This document shows positions 17,098-24,239 of a DNA stretch of 64,000 bases, piece by piece; within the stretch, counting starts at the first letter, position 1; each line of letters opens with the position of its first letter. Location of the stretch: NCBI GenBank assembly GCA_021820845.1, contig JAKADC010000004.1:1-64000 (forward strand). The letters are read 5' to 3'. The position numbers were made by a program, and so were the translations under genes. Under the pieces are notes generated by a model that was not told the DNA's origin, made no database searches, and saw only the letters and a list, made by a program, of their open reading frames with translations. The stretch is from Pseudomonadota bacterium. GTDB lineage: Bacteria; Pseudomonadota; Gammaproteobacteria; Burkholderiales; Thiobacillaceae.

Positions 17098-17397
17098 ATG
17101 GCAAACGTAATGACGGGCATCGCTCTGGGAATGATTGAAACACGCGGTCTGGTGCCGGCGATCGAAGCCGCCGACGCCATGACCAAGGCCGCCGAAGTGC
17201 GCCTGATCGGCCGCCAGTTCGTCGGCGGCGGCTACGTGACCGTGCTGGTGCGCGGCGAGACGGGTGCGGTCAACGCCGCGGTCCGTGCCGGCGCCGACGC
17301 CTGCGAGCGCGTGGGTGACGGCCTGGTCGCCGCCCACATCATCGCCCGCGTGCACAACGAAGTCGAAAACATCCTGCCGACCGCGGCTGCGGCCTGA
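17098..17397 (+). CDS. csoS1: CsoS1, hexameric shell protein, copy 1
   Basis: 99-residue BMC-domain protein that forms the hexagonal facets of the carboxysome shell. The whole protein is one BMC fold (GMIETRGLVPAIEAADAM, then GQFVGGGYVTV-type pore region and HIIARVHNEVENILP). After the first four residues it is identical in protein sequence to copy 2, although the DNA of the first two thirds differs at many silent sites. A strong ribosome site (AAAGGAGAAA) fits a shell protein needed in thousands of copies. It corresponds to CsoS1A/CsoS1C of other bacteria; which letter applies cannot be decided from sequence alone. Confidence 0.96.
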   Translation: MANVMTGIALGMIETRGLVPAIEAADAMTKAAEVRLIGRQFVGGGYVTVLVRGETGAVNAAVRAGADACERVGDGLVAAHIIARVHNEVENILPTAAAA

Positions 17398-17433
17398 GCG
17401 AACTGAAAGCAACTTGTAATAGGAGATAGGAAA

Positions 17434-17733
17434 ATGGCTACTGGAATGACTGGCATTGCCCTCGGCATGATCGAAACCCGCGGACTGGTTCCCGCCATCG
17501 AGGCGGCGGACGCGATGACCAAGGCAGCGGAAGTGCGCCTGATCGGCCGCCAATTCGTCGGCGGCGGCTACGTGACGGTTCTGGTGCGCGGCGAGACCGG
17601 TGCGGTGAACGCCGCGGTTCGCGCCGGTGCGGATGCGTGCGAGCGCGTGGGTGACGGCCTGGTCGCCGCCCACATCATCGCTCGCGTGCACAACGAAGTC
17701 GAAAACATCCTGCCGACCGCTGCCGCGGCCTGA
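17434..17733 (+). CDS. csoS1: CsoS1, hexameric shell protein, copy 2
   Basis: 99-residue BMC shell hexamer, differing from copy 1 only near residues 3-4 (MATGM versus MANVM). It lies 36 bp downstream with its own TAGGAGATAGG ribosome site. The last 83 bp of shared coding sequence (17638-17720) match copy 1 (17302-17384) at all but one base, while upstream parts differ at many third positions, which suggests recent gene conversion. It tiles shell facets with the other CsoS1 paralogues and lets bicarbonate and sugar phosphates pass through its central pore. Confidence 0.96.
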   Translation: MATGMTGIALGMIETRGLVPAIEAADAMTKAAEVRLIGRQFVGGGYVTVLVRGETGAVNAAVRAGADACERVGDGLVAAHIIARVHNEVENILPTAAAA

Positions 17734-17745
17734 TGGGGGTGCGCC

Positions 17746-18120
17746 ATGGACATGGCAGTTGAAACGAAGCGTCCGGTCATGACGGGCACGGCCACCGGGC
17801 TTGCGCTCGGCATGATCGAGACGCGGGGCCTGGTGCCCGCGATCGAGGCGGCGGACGCGATGACCAAGGCGGCGGAGGTGCGGCTGATCGGCCGCCAGTT
17901 CGTCGGCGGCGGCTACGTCACCGTCCTCGTTCGCGGCGAGACCGGCGCGGTCAACGCGGCGGTTCGCGCCGGCGCGGATGCGTGCGAGCGGGTGGGCGAC
18001 GGGCTGATCGCCGCCCACATCATCGCCCGCGTGCACGGCGAAGTGGAAACCATCCTGCCGACGGAGCCCGGTGCCGGCGAAGCCGGACGCGACGGCGACG
18101 TGACCGGCATCGCCGCCTAG
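17746..18120 (+). CDS. csoS1B: CsoS1B-like shell protein with extended termini
   Basis: 124-residue BMC shell protein. The central domain matches the two shorter copies almost residue for residue, but it has about 13 extra N-terminal residues (MDMAVETKRPVMTGTATG) and about 14 extra acidic, glycine-rich residues at the C-terminus (EPGAGEAGRDGDVTGIAA). A C-terminal extension is the mark of CsoS1B. It begins 12 bp after copy 2 behind a GGGGGTG ribosome site; a second ATG at 17752 is a possible start. It ends 14 bp before the bacterioferritin gene. It is probably a minor facet component mixed with the other hexamers. Confidence 0.93.
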   Translation: MDMAVETKRPVMTGTATGLALGMIETRGLVPAIEAADAMTKAAEVRLIGRQFVGGGYVTVLVRGETGAVNAAVRAGADACERVGDGLIAAHIIARVHGEVETILPTEPGAGEAGRDGDVTGIAA

Positions 18121-18134
18121 CGAAAGGGGGCGGC

Positions 18135-18584
18135 ATGGCAATCGATCCACGGCTGTTGGGGTATCTGAACCGGGCGCTGGGCCATGAAATGGCGGCAGTC
18201 CAGCAATACATGGCCCAGTCCAGGCTCTGCGACCAGTGGGGCATGGCGGACCACTGCGCGCATTTTCGCGAGGACGTCACCGAGGAACTCGGCCACGTGC
18301 AAAGCCTGATGGACGCCCTGCTCCGGCTCGGTTCCGCGCCCAATGCCACGCAGTTGCCGCCGGTGCGGCTCGGCCGCAGCCTGGGCGAAATGATCGCGAT
18401 CGATCGCGTGCTCGAAGTCGAGGCGGTCCGGCTGTACGAGGAAGCTGCGGCCTATTGTGCGCGGGTGCGCGACTTCGTCCACCACGGCCTGTTCACGGGC
18501 ATCCTGCGCGACGAGTTGACGCATCTGGACGAGCTTCGCAAGATGGAGGCCGACTTGCCCGAAAAGGAACAGCGTTATGCCTGA
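18135..18584 (+). CDS. bfr: Bacterioferritin-like protein of the carboxysome operon
   Basis: 149-residue ferritin-like four-helix protein. All six di-iron ferroxidase ligands are at canonical bacterioferritin numbers: E18, E51, H54, E94, E127, H130; Y25 is also present. The haem-ligating methionine 52 is leucine here (EELGH), so the protein probably lacks the bis-Met haem. Bacterioferritin homologues are common in alpha-carboxysome operons, but their role is unknown; iron or redox homeostasis near the shell is a guess. The ATG at 18135 follows a GAAAGGGGG ribosome site. An upstream out-of-phase extension was rejected. It overlaps the acRAF gene by 8 bp. Confidence 0.93.
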   Translation: MAIDPRLLGYLNRALGHEMAAVQQYMAQSRLCDQWGMADHCAHFREDVTEELGHVQSLMDALLRLGSAPNATQLPPVRLGRSLGEMIAIDRVLEVEAVRLYEEAAAYCARVRDFVHHGLFTGILRDELTHLDELRKMEADLPEKEQRYA

Positions 18585-18846
18585 AGACAACAACCCCATT
18601 CCGCACTGGCGGCGGCAGGACCTGCCGCCCATGCTGACGCGGCGTTACGAATTCGAGACCTACGCCCAGACGCGGCATTTCCTGGACGGCGTCGCCAAGC
18701 TGTCCGAGGAGGCGGGCCTGTATCCGAACCTGAGCTTCGGCAAGACCTACGTCAGCGTCACCCTCGACGCCGACGGCAAGAAGATCGGACCCGACTGCGT
18801 CGCGCTGGCCCAGAAGATCGACGGCCTGGTCGCGCCGGCGAACTGA
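18577..18846 (+). CDS. acRAF, pterin dehydratase-like RuBisCO assembly factor
   Basis: 89-residue protein with the pterin-4a-carbinolamine dehydratase (PCD) fold pattern: YEFETYAQTRHFLDGVAKL helix, a GLYPNLSFGKTYVSVTL strand pair and an LAQKIDG C-terminal helix. The catalytic HHP motif of true PCD is replaced by LYP, so it is unlikely to be an enzyme. Alpha-carboxysome operons carry such a protein (acRAF), which aids folding or assembly of form I RuBisCO. Its presence implies that a form IA RuBisCO is handled by this operon even though no cbbLS lies in it. It overlaps the bacterioferritin gene by 8 bp and precedes mcdA by 5 bp. Confidence 0.9.
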   Translation: MPEDNNPIPHWRRQDLPPMLTRRYEFETYAQTRHFLDGVAKLSEEAGLYPNLSFGKTYVSVTLDADGKKIGPDCVALAQKIDGLVAPAN

Positions 18847-18851
18847 CGCCC

Positions 18852-19490
18852 ATGCCCGGCCTGCGCATCGCGGTCGCGAACCAGAAAGGCGGCACGGGCA
18901 AGACGACCCTGGCGCTCAACCTGGCCGCTGGCCTGCAGCGACGCGGCAGCACGCTCGTGCTGGACGCGGACCCGCAAGCCTCGATCAGCCAGTGGGCGGC
19001 CATCGGCGACGCGCGCGGGCACCTGCCCGCGGTCCACGCGGTGGCGCAGGACGACGTCCCCGGCCGCATCGCGGCCGGCATGCGCGGACACCGCTACGTC
19101 GTGATCGACTGCCCGCCCACGCTGCAGACCGCGACGGTGGGCGACGTGCTGAACAGCGTCGACGTGCTGCTGGTGCCGATCCAGCCCTCGCCCGTCGATC
19201 TCTGGGCGAGCGTGGACATCACCGCGGCGGTGCGCGACTCGCGCCGGCGCAACCCCCGGCTCAAGGCCTTCGCCGTGCTGAACCAGCTCGACACGCGCAA
19301 CGCGCTTTCGCGCGCCATGCACGAAGCCCTGGCCGAGCTGGAATTCCCCACCCTGCGCGCCGGCCTCGCGCGGCGCGCCGCCTACCGCAGCGCGGCCGTG
19401 GAAGGCACCAGCGTGTACGGCCTCGGCCACCGCGGCAAGGCGGCCGCCCACGAAGTTGAAGCCCTGATCGAGGAGTTACTGCAATCATGA
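18852..19490 (+). CDS. mcdA: McdA, ParA-type carboxysome positioning ATPase
   Basis: 212-residue ParA/MinD-family ATPase. The deviant Walker A KGGTGKTT at residues 12-19 includes the signature lysine K12. LVLDADPQAS and YVVIDCPP mark the switch and Walker B strands. Such short ParA proteins in cso operons are alpha-McdA: they bind the nucleoid with ATP and are released by McdB on carboxysomes, which spaces the compartments along the cell. The ATG at 18852 is 5 bp after acRAF, and the stop overlaps the next start as ATGA, so McdA and McdB are co-translated. A plasmid-partition role is unlikely in this operon. Confidence 0.93.
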   Translation: MPGLRIAVANQKGGTGKTTLALNLAAGLQRRGSTLVLDADPQASISQWAAIGDARGHLPAVHAVAQDDVPGRIAAGMRGHRYVVIDCPPTLQTATVGDVLNSVDVLLVPIQPSPVDLWASVDITAAVRDSRRRNPRLKAFAVLNQLDTRNALSRAMHEALAELEFPTLRAGLARRAAYRSAAVEGTSVYGLGHRGKAAAHEVEALIEELLQS

Positions 19491-19636
19491 ACAAGACATC
19501 CAGCAAGCTCGCGGACGGCGTGCGCAAAGTGAAGGCGCGCCAGGAAAGCGCCGCCGAAACCGAACCACCGAAGGCCGCGCCGGCACCCAAGCCCGCGCCG
19601 CAGCCGGTGCATCCCGACCGCGTCTGGCCGGACTGA
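19487..19636 (+). CDS. mcdB: McdB, small carboxysome positioning adaptor (alpha type)
   Basis: A 49-codon gene that is easy to miss. Its ATG overlaps the mcdA stop (ATGA). The product starts MNKTSSKLADGVRKVKARQE, a basic amphipathic segment, then a Pro/Ala/Lys-rich disordered stretch, and ends HPDRVWPD with W47 two residues from the end. Alpha-McdB proteins are known to be small and disordered with a conserved basic N-terminus and an invariant tryptophan near the C-terminus that attaches them to carboxysomes. Position, composition and this tryptophan all fit. At 49 residues it is at the short end for such proteins. It closes the carboxysome operon. Confidence 0.82.
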   Translation: MNKTSSKLADGVRKVKARQESAAETEPPKAAPAPKPAPQPVHPDRVWPD

Positions 19637-19755
19637 GCGGAATCGCGTCCAAGCGGCGCGCCGGCCGTGGCGCGCCCGGCTCGGCGCGCGCCTTGTCCGG
19701 CGGCCGTCCTGGACTACGCTGAAGACTCCAACGGTTGCCGGACAGGAGGCCCAGC

Positions 19756-19971
19756 ATGAAACCGAACATGGGTACGGCGGACAAGATCATTCGCCTCATC
19801 GCCGTCGCGATTGTCGTCATCCTCTATTTCACGGGCCAGATCTCCGGTACGGCAGCGATCATCCTCGGCATCATCGCGATCGCGTTCCTCGCCACCAGCC
19901 TCGTCGGCTGGTGCCCCGTCTACTCGCTGTTCGGCGTTTCCACCCGGAAGACGCACAGACCGCAGACCTGA
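19756..19971 (+). CDS. DUF2892 small inner-membrane protein
   Basis: 71-residue protein with two membrane helices (IIRLIAVAIVVILYFTGQIS and a second at about 33-52), ending in a GWCPVYSLFGVST motif typical of the DUF2892/YgaP-like C-terminal family. In some relatives this unit is fused to a rhodanese domain. The cysteine in GWCP is conserved in the family; its role is unknown. Start ATG at 19756 follows GACAGGAGG. It is 119 bp after mcdB, where a GC-rich inverted repeat (GGCGCGCC twice) lies, so it is probably a separate unit. Confidence 0.85.
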   Translation: MKPNMGTADKIIRLIAVAIVVILYFTGQISGTAAIILGIIAIAFLATSLVGWCPVYSLFGVSTRKTHRPQT

Positions 19972-19995
19972 CGCCCCGGCGCCGCACCAGACGCC

Positions 19996-21000
19996 GTGGA
20001 CGGGCTTGCCGCGCAATACGCGCTGTTCCTGGCCGAAGCCGTGACGGTCGTGCTGGCGGTCGTCGGCGTCGCCGGCGGGGTCGCCGTCGTCTCGCGCCGT
20101 CGCGGGCGCGACGCCGGCCAGATCCAGGTCACCGACGTCAAGCGCCAGCTCGAGGCGGCCGGCGACAGGATCCAGGCCGCGCAGCTTTCCAGGAAGGCGT
20201 TCAGAACGCTGCGCAAGCAGCGCAAGGCCGAACGCAAGGCGCAGAAAAAACAGACCGAAGCCGTCGCCTGCAGCTACCTGCTCGACTTCAAGGGCGATCT
20301 CCGCGCCTCGGCGCTGGCGTCGCTGCGGGAGGAAATCAGCGCCATCCTGCACGCGGCGAGGCCGGGCGACGCCGTGTTGCTGCGGCTCGAAAGCGGAGGC
20401 GGCATGGTCAACCGCTACGGCCTTGCGGCGGCCGAACTGCTCCGGCTCCGCGACGCCCGGTTGCCGCTGACCGTGATGGTGGACGCGGTGGCCGCGAGCG
20501 GCGGCTATCTGATGGCTGCCGTCGCCGACCGCATCGCGGCCTCGCCTTTCGCGCTCGTCGGCTCCATCGGCGTGGTCGCGCAAATCCCCAACTTCCACCG
20601 CTGGCTGCAGGCCAGGGACATCGACTGGGAACAGTTCACCGCCGGAAAATTCAAGCGCACGGTCACGCTGTTCGGCGAAAACACCGAAACGGGCCGTGCC
20701 AAGCTGCGCGAGGAGCTGGAGGACATCCACGCGCAATTCCGCGCGTTCGTGCAAGACCGCCGCGCGCAGCTCGACATCGAAAAGGTCGCGACCGGCGAAG
20801 CATGGCTCGGCGCAAAGGCGCTCGACCTCGGCCTGGTGGACGAACTCGCGACGAGCGACGAAATCATTCGCCGCGCCTGCCAGCGCGGCCGCGTGCTGCA
20901 CGTCTGTTTCCAGCGAAAAGCCGGCCTCTCCGAGCGCCTGCGGGTCTCGGCGCAGGCGGCCTGGGACGGCATCTGGCAGCCGCCCTCCCCGCTGGGGTGA
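19996..21000 (+). CDS. sohB: SohB-type S49 membrane serine protease
   Basis: 334-residue S49-family peptidase. An N-terminal membrane helix (LAEAVTVVLAVVGVAGGVAV) is followed by a charged coiled stretch (KAFRTLRKQRKAERKAQKK) and the S49 domain: the LRLESGGGMVNRYG strand, the nucleophile region AVAASGGYLMAAVADRI with its serine, and GSIGVV. The general-base lysine of the Ser-Lys dyad should lie in the FTAGKFKRTVTLFGE segment. SohB-like proteases face the periplasm and degrade signal peptides or misfolded proteins. The start is a GTG at 19996, 24 bp after the DUF2892 gene; no ATG gives the membrane helix. Confidence 0.88.
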   Translation: MDGLAAQYALFLAEAVTVVLAVVGVAGGVAVVSRRRGRDAGQIQVTDVKRQLEAAGDRIQAAQLSRKAFRTLRKQRKAERKAQKKQTEAVACSYLLDFKGDLRASALASLREEISAILHAARPGDAVLLRLESGGGMVNRYGLAAAELLRLRDARLPLTVMVDAVAASGGYLMAAVADRIAASPFALVGSIGVVAQIPNFHRWLQARDIDWEQFTAGKFKRTVTLFGENTETGRAKLREELEDIHAQFRAFVQDRRAQLDIEKVATGEAWLGAKALDLGLVDELATSDEIIRRACQRGRVLHVCFQRKAGLSERLRVSAQAAWDGIWQPPSPLG

Positions 21001-21114
21001 CGGCGTGCAAGTGCGGGCGTCTGCGCGGCGCGGTTCACCGACGTCTGCATTCCCGCCCGCGGCCCGCTTCGTGTAACGTTGCATATCCTCCCCTGCCGCC
21101 ACGGATCGACCGCG

Positions 21115-21774
21115 ATGTCTTCCCTCACCCTCGTCATCGGCAACAAGAACTACTCGTCCTGGTCCTTGCGCCCCTGGCTCGCGATGCGCCAGGCGGACAT
21201 TCCCTTCGCGACGGTGCGCGTTCCGCTTTACGCGCCCGGATCGGCCGCGGAGCTCGCGGCGTGGTCGCCGTCCGGCAAGGTGCCTGCGCTGCACGACGGC
21301 GAGCTCCGGGTGTGGGATTCGCTGGCGATCTGCGAATACCTGCACGAGCGTTTTCCGGACAGGCAGCTTTGGCCGGCCGACGCGGCGGCGCGGGCGACGG
21401 CGCGCTCGGTGAGCGCGGAGATGCACGCGGGCTTCGGCGCGCTGCGCGAGCAGATGTCGATGAACATCCGGGCGCGGCGTCCGGGCCAGGGGCGCACCGC
21501 AGCGAGCGTGGCGGACATCGAACGCATCCTGGCAATCTGGGCCGACTGCCGCGCGCGCTTCGGCCGCGGCGGCGACTTCCTGTTCGGGCGCTTCGGGATC
21601 GCCGACGCGATGTTCGCGCCCGTGGTGCTGCGCTTCCAGACCTACGACGTGACGCTGCAGGGCGCGGCGCGCGAGTACGCCGAGGCGATGCTGGCGCTGC
21701 CTGCGATGCGGGAGTGGGTGGCGGATGCGGTGCTGGAAGCCGAGCGCATCGAGCAGTTCGAGCGCGACGAATAA
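21115..21774 (+). CDS. Glutathione S-transferase family protein
   Basis: 219-residue GST. The thioredoxin-like N-terminal domain has NYSSWSLRPWLAM with serines in the place of the catalytic residue. The glutathione site has SGKVPALHDGELRVWDSLAI, where VPAL and DSLAI are the usual cis-proline and gamma-glutamyl contacts. An all-helical C-terminal domain follows. Twelve upstream codons were dropped because the homologous start MSSLTLVIGNKNYSSW begins at 21115. It stands alone between sohB and a secreted protein, on the same strand. The substrate cannot be told from sequence. Confidence 0.9.
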   Translation: MSSLTLVIGNKNYSSWSLRPWLAMRQADIPFATVRVPLYAPGSAAELAAWSPSGKVPALHDGELRVWDSLAICEYLHERFPDRQLWPADAAARATARSVSAEMHAGFGALREQMSMNIRARRPGQGRTAASVADIERILAIWADCRARFGRGGDFLFGRFGIADAMFAPVVLRFQTYDVTLQGAAREYAEAMLALPAMREWVADAVLEAERIEQFERDE

Positions 21775-21910
21775 GGCGGCGACGATGCCGCAGCGAGGGG
21801 GTGCTTGCGGGAACGGCGCAGGCCGAAACTTGTCGGCGGGAGTGCGGGTCGAATGTTCGATGGGCGTTTCCCGCGCGGCCCACGGCGCGTTGTCTGGACG
21901 AGGAGATTCG

Positions 21911-22312
21911 ATGAACACGCTTCGCTCGATGAACCGGCTTCGCGCGGCGTCTGCGCTGCTTCTGGGGGCGCTCGCCTGCCTCGGCTCCGGCGTCGCGGCG
22001 GCAGACCGCGGGCACTGGCGCGGGCACGTCGGGGTCGGCGTTGTCGTCGACCCGTTCTGGTTCGGCCCGCCTTATCCCGCGCCCTACTACTATCCCTATC
22101 CCGGTTATTACCCGTATTACTATCCGCCGCCGGTCGTGACGGTTCCGTCCGAGCCGCCGGTCTATATCGAGCGCGAGGCGATCCCGGAGTCCGCGCCGCC
22201 GGCGTACTGGTATTACTGCACCCGGCCGCGCGGCTATTATCCGCAGGTGAAGAAATGTCCCGGGGGCTGGCAGCCTGTCGCGCCGCAGCCCCCGTCCGAT
22301 GAGGAGCGATGA
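21911..22312 (+). CDS. Secreted tyrosine/proline-rich protein of unknown function
   Basis: 133-residue protein with a signal peptide (LRAASALLLGALACLGSGVAAA, likely cut after about residue 30). The mature part is short and very rich in Tyr and Pro (PPYPAPYYYPYPGYYPYYYP, positions about 46-66), followed by a small C-terminal region with two cysteines (YYCTRPRGYYPQVKKCPGGW). Such proteins occur in many beta- and gammaproteobacteria and are presumed cell-envelope associated. Start ATG at 21911 follows GAGGAGATTCG. It overlaps the next lipoprotein gene by ATGA, so the two envelope proteins form a pair. Confidence 0.85.
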   Translation: MNTLRSMNRLRAASALLLGALACLGSGVAAADRGHWRGHVGVGVVVDPFWFGPPYPAPYYYPYPGYYPYYYPPPVVTVPSEPPVYIEREAIPESAPPAYWYYCTRPRGYYPQVKKCPGGWQPVAPQPPSDEER

Positions 22313-22848
22313 GCATGCGTAGCCTGCCAGGAATGTTTGCCTTGGCCCTGCTTGTGGCCGGATGCACCACGATGCCGACCGGCCCGAGCGTCATGGTGCT
22401 GCCGGGCAGCGGCAAGAGCTTCGCGCAGTTCCGCGCCGACGACGCGGAATGCCGCAGCTACGCGCTGGCCAGCGTGGGCGGCAGGACGCCCGGCGAGGTG
22501 GCGGAGACCAGCGGCGTGAAGAGCGCGGTGGTCGGCACCGCGATCGGCGCCGCCGCCGGCGCCGCGCTCGGCGGGCACGAGGGCGCAGGGGTCGGAGCGG
22601 GAACCGGGCTTCTGATCGGGGGACTGGCCGGCACCGAAACCGCCGCGGCGTCGGGCTACGGCCTGCAGCGCCGCTATGACGTCCATTACGTGCAATGCAT
22701 GTATTCCAAGGGCCACCAGGTTCCGGTTTCCGGCCGCATCTACCGGCCAAGCCGCTCGCCGTATTACGAGCCCTACGAGCCCTTGCCGCCGGGCGTGCCG
22801 CCGCCGCCCGCGGGCTATCCGCCGCCCCCGCCGCCGGAACTCCGGTAA
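22309..22848 (+). CDS. Glycine-zipper outer-membrane lipoprotein
   Basis: 179-residue lipoprotein. The lipobox LVAGC puts the acylated cysteine at residue 19. The middle holds a glycine-zipper segment (VVGTAIGAAAGAALGGHEGA, continuing GVGAGTGLLIGGLAG, residues about 75-110), typical of YMGG/OmpA-linker-like proteins that insert in membranes. The C-terminus is Pro/Tyr-rich (PPGVPPPPAGYPPPPPPELR), echoing its upstream partner. It is translationally coupled to 21911-22312. Function unknown; envelope stress or structural roles are usual guesses. Confidence 0.87.
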   Translation: MSMRSLPGMFALALLVAGCTTMPTGPSVMVLPGSGKSFAQFRADDAECRSYALASVGGRTPGEVAETSGVKSAVVGTAIGAAAGAALGGHEGAGVGAGTGLLIGGLAGTETAAASGYGLQRRYDVHYVQCMYSKGHQVPVSGRIYRPSRSPYYEPYEPLPPGVPPPPAGYPPPPPPELR

Positions 22849-22959
22849 CTCCTTTTCCACGGCCGGGTGCGCCGTGCCGGTGCGCCCATCGTGAGCGCGG
22901 CGGGGAACCTTTCCGCCGCCTCGACGGCCCCATCCGGGGAAATTTTCCGGACACCGTTC

Positions 22960-24219
22960 ATGACGCAACCCAGCAAGGACGCCTTCGCCTCCGGCGCCCC
23001 CGCGGCGCCCGACACGGCGCGCGCCGCGGCCTTGAAACGGCCCGAGATCAGCGCGTCCGTCTTCACCGGCTTCAGGCGCGTGCTCAACAAGGGCGTGCTG
23101 ATCTTCGCGCTCATCATCGCGGTGCTGCTCGCCATGATCGTCTACCTGCACCAGCGCTCGGAAGAGGCGATCCGCTCGGTCGACCACACGCGGGAAGTGA
23201 TCGCCTACATCAACGCGCTGCGCACCTACCTCCTCAATCTCGACAGTGCGGTTCGCAAGCACGCCGAGTCGCAGAATCCCGCCGATCTCGACCGCAACCT
23301 GATCTGCCGCCAATCGTCGTGCCCGAGCGCCAGACAGCTCATCGCGCTGGTCGGCGACGACAGCGCGCAGGCGGCCCGGCTCGCGCCCCTGCCCGCGCTG
23401 CAGGCGGCGCTCGAAACCGGGCTCAGTTCGCTCCAGCAAAGCGCGAGCGGAGGCGCGGCGACGCCGCCTCCCGACCCGGGGCTCGGCGGCTTCGACAAGT
23501 CCGCCATCGAGCAGATCCATCGCATCCTGATCGAGACCGAACGCGACGAATTGAACGAACTGGAAACGCGTGAAGCGGCGCGCGTTCGCGGCGAAGGCCT
23601 GTCGTCGGCGCTGCTCGGAATCGCCGGCCTGTGGATGGGACTCGCGCTGTTCGGGCTGTACCGGGAAACCGTCCGCCTGATTGCCGCCGGCGTCCACGCG
23701 GAACGCACGATCCGACAGCTCAGTCTGCACGATCCGCTGACGGGACTCGTCAATCGGCGTTACCTGCAGGAAAACGAGACGCACCTGATCGCCGGCGCGA
23801 AACGCTCGCGCACGCAACTGGCCGTGCTGGCGATCGACCTGGACGATTTCAAGGCGGTCAACGATCACCACGGGCACGGCGCGGGCGACGAGGTGCTCGT
23901 GGCCTCGGCGCAGCGCATGAAACAGCTGCTGCGCGAAGCGGACGTGATCGCCCGGTTCGGCGGCGACGAATTCGTCATCGTGCTGACCCAGGTCGACGAT
24001 GCGGCGGCGGCGCGCGAAGTCGCCGGCCGCGTGGTGGACAGCCTGCGCCGGCCGGTCCGGCTTGCCGCCGGCGCGACCGCGCGCGTGGGGGCGTCGGTGG
24101 GCATCGCCATGTGCTGCCCCGGCGAGGAGAGCCTGAGCGCGTTGCTGAAGAAAGCCGACGCTGCGCTTTACGCGGCGAAGCGCGACGGCAAGCGGACCTT
24201 CCGCGAGGCCGCGGCGTGA
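22960..24219 (+). CDS. Membrane-bound diguanylate cyclase (GGDEF)
   Basis: 419-residue c-di-GMP synthase. Two membrane helices (about 40-60 and 210-232) bracket a periplasmic sensor region of about 150 residues rich in helix, CHASE-like in layout, with the pair CRQSSC. The GGDEF domain is catalytically intact: RFGGDEF at 334-338, with the product-inhibition I-site R325-x-x-D328 five residues before it. The ATG at 22960 gives a short cytoplasmic tail before the first helix. It ends 20 bp from the convergent GGDEF-EAL gene, so two c-di-GMP enzymes lie tail to tail. Confidence 0.92.
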   Translation: MTQPSKDAFASGAPAAPDTARAAALKRPEISASVFTGFRRVLNKGVLIFALIIAVLLAMIVYLHQRSEEAIRSVDHTREVIAYINALRTYLLNLDSAVRKHAESQNPADLDRNLICRQSSCPSARQLIALVGDDSAQAARLAPLPALQAALETGLSSLQQSASGGAATPPPDPGLGGFDKSAIEQIHRILIETERDELNELETREAARVRGEGLSSALLGIAGLWMGLALFGLYRETVRLIAAGVHAERTIRQLSLHDPLTGLVNRRYLQENETHLIAGAKRSRTQLAVLAIDLDDFKAVNDHHGHGAGDEVLVASAQRMKQLLREADVIARFGGDEFVIVLTQVDDAAAAREVAGRVVDSLRRPVRLAAGATARVGASVGIAMCCPGEESLSALLKKADAALYAAKRDGKRTFREAAA

Positions 24220-24239
24220 CGCCAGCGGCTTCACTCGGG

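Noticed and set aside
17098-18120. Three repeated blocks that could be taken for a tandem-repeat array
   Set aside because: They are three complete BMC shell genes with separate ribosome sites, not a CRISPR or satellite.
19637-19755. GC-rich inverted repeat (GGCGCGCC twice) after mcdB as a terminator
   Set aside because: The two copies form a palindrome but no T-run follows on the plus strand, so it was not called a terminator.
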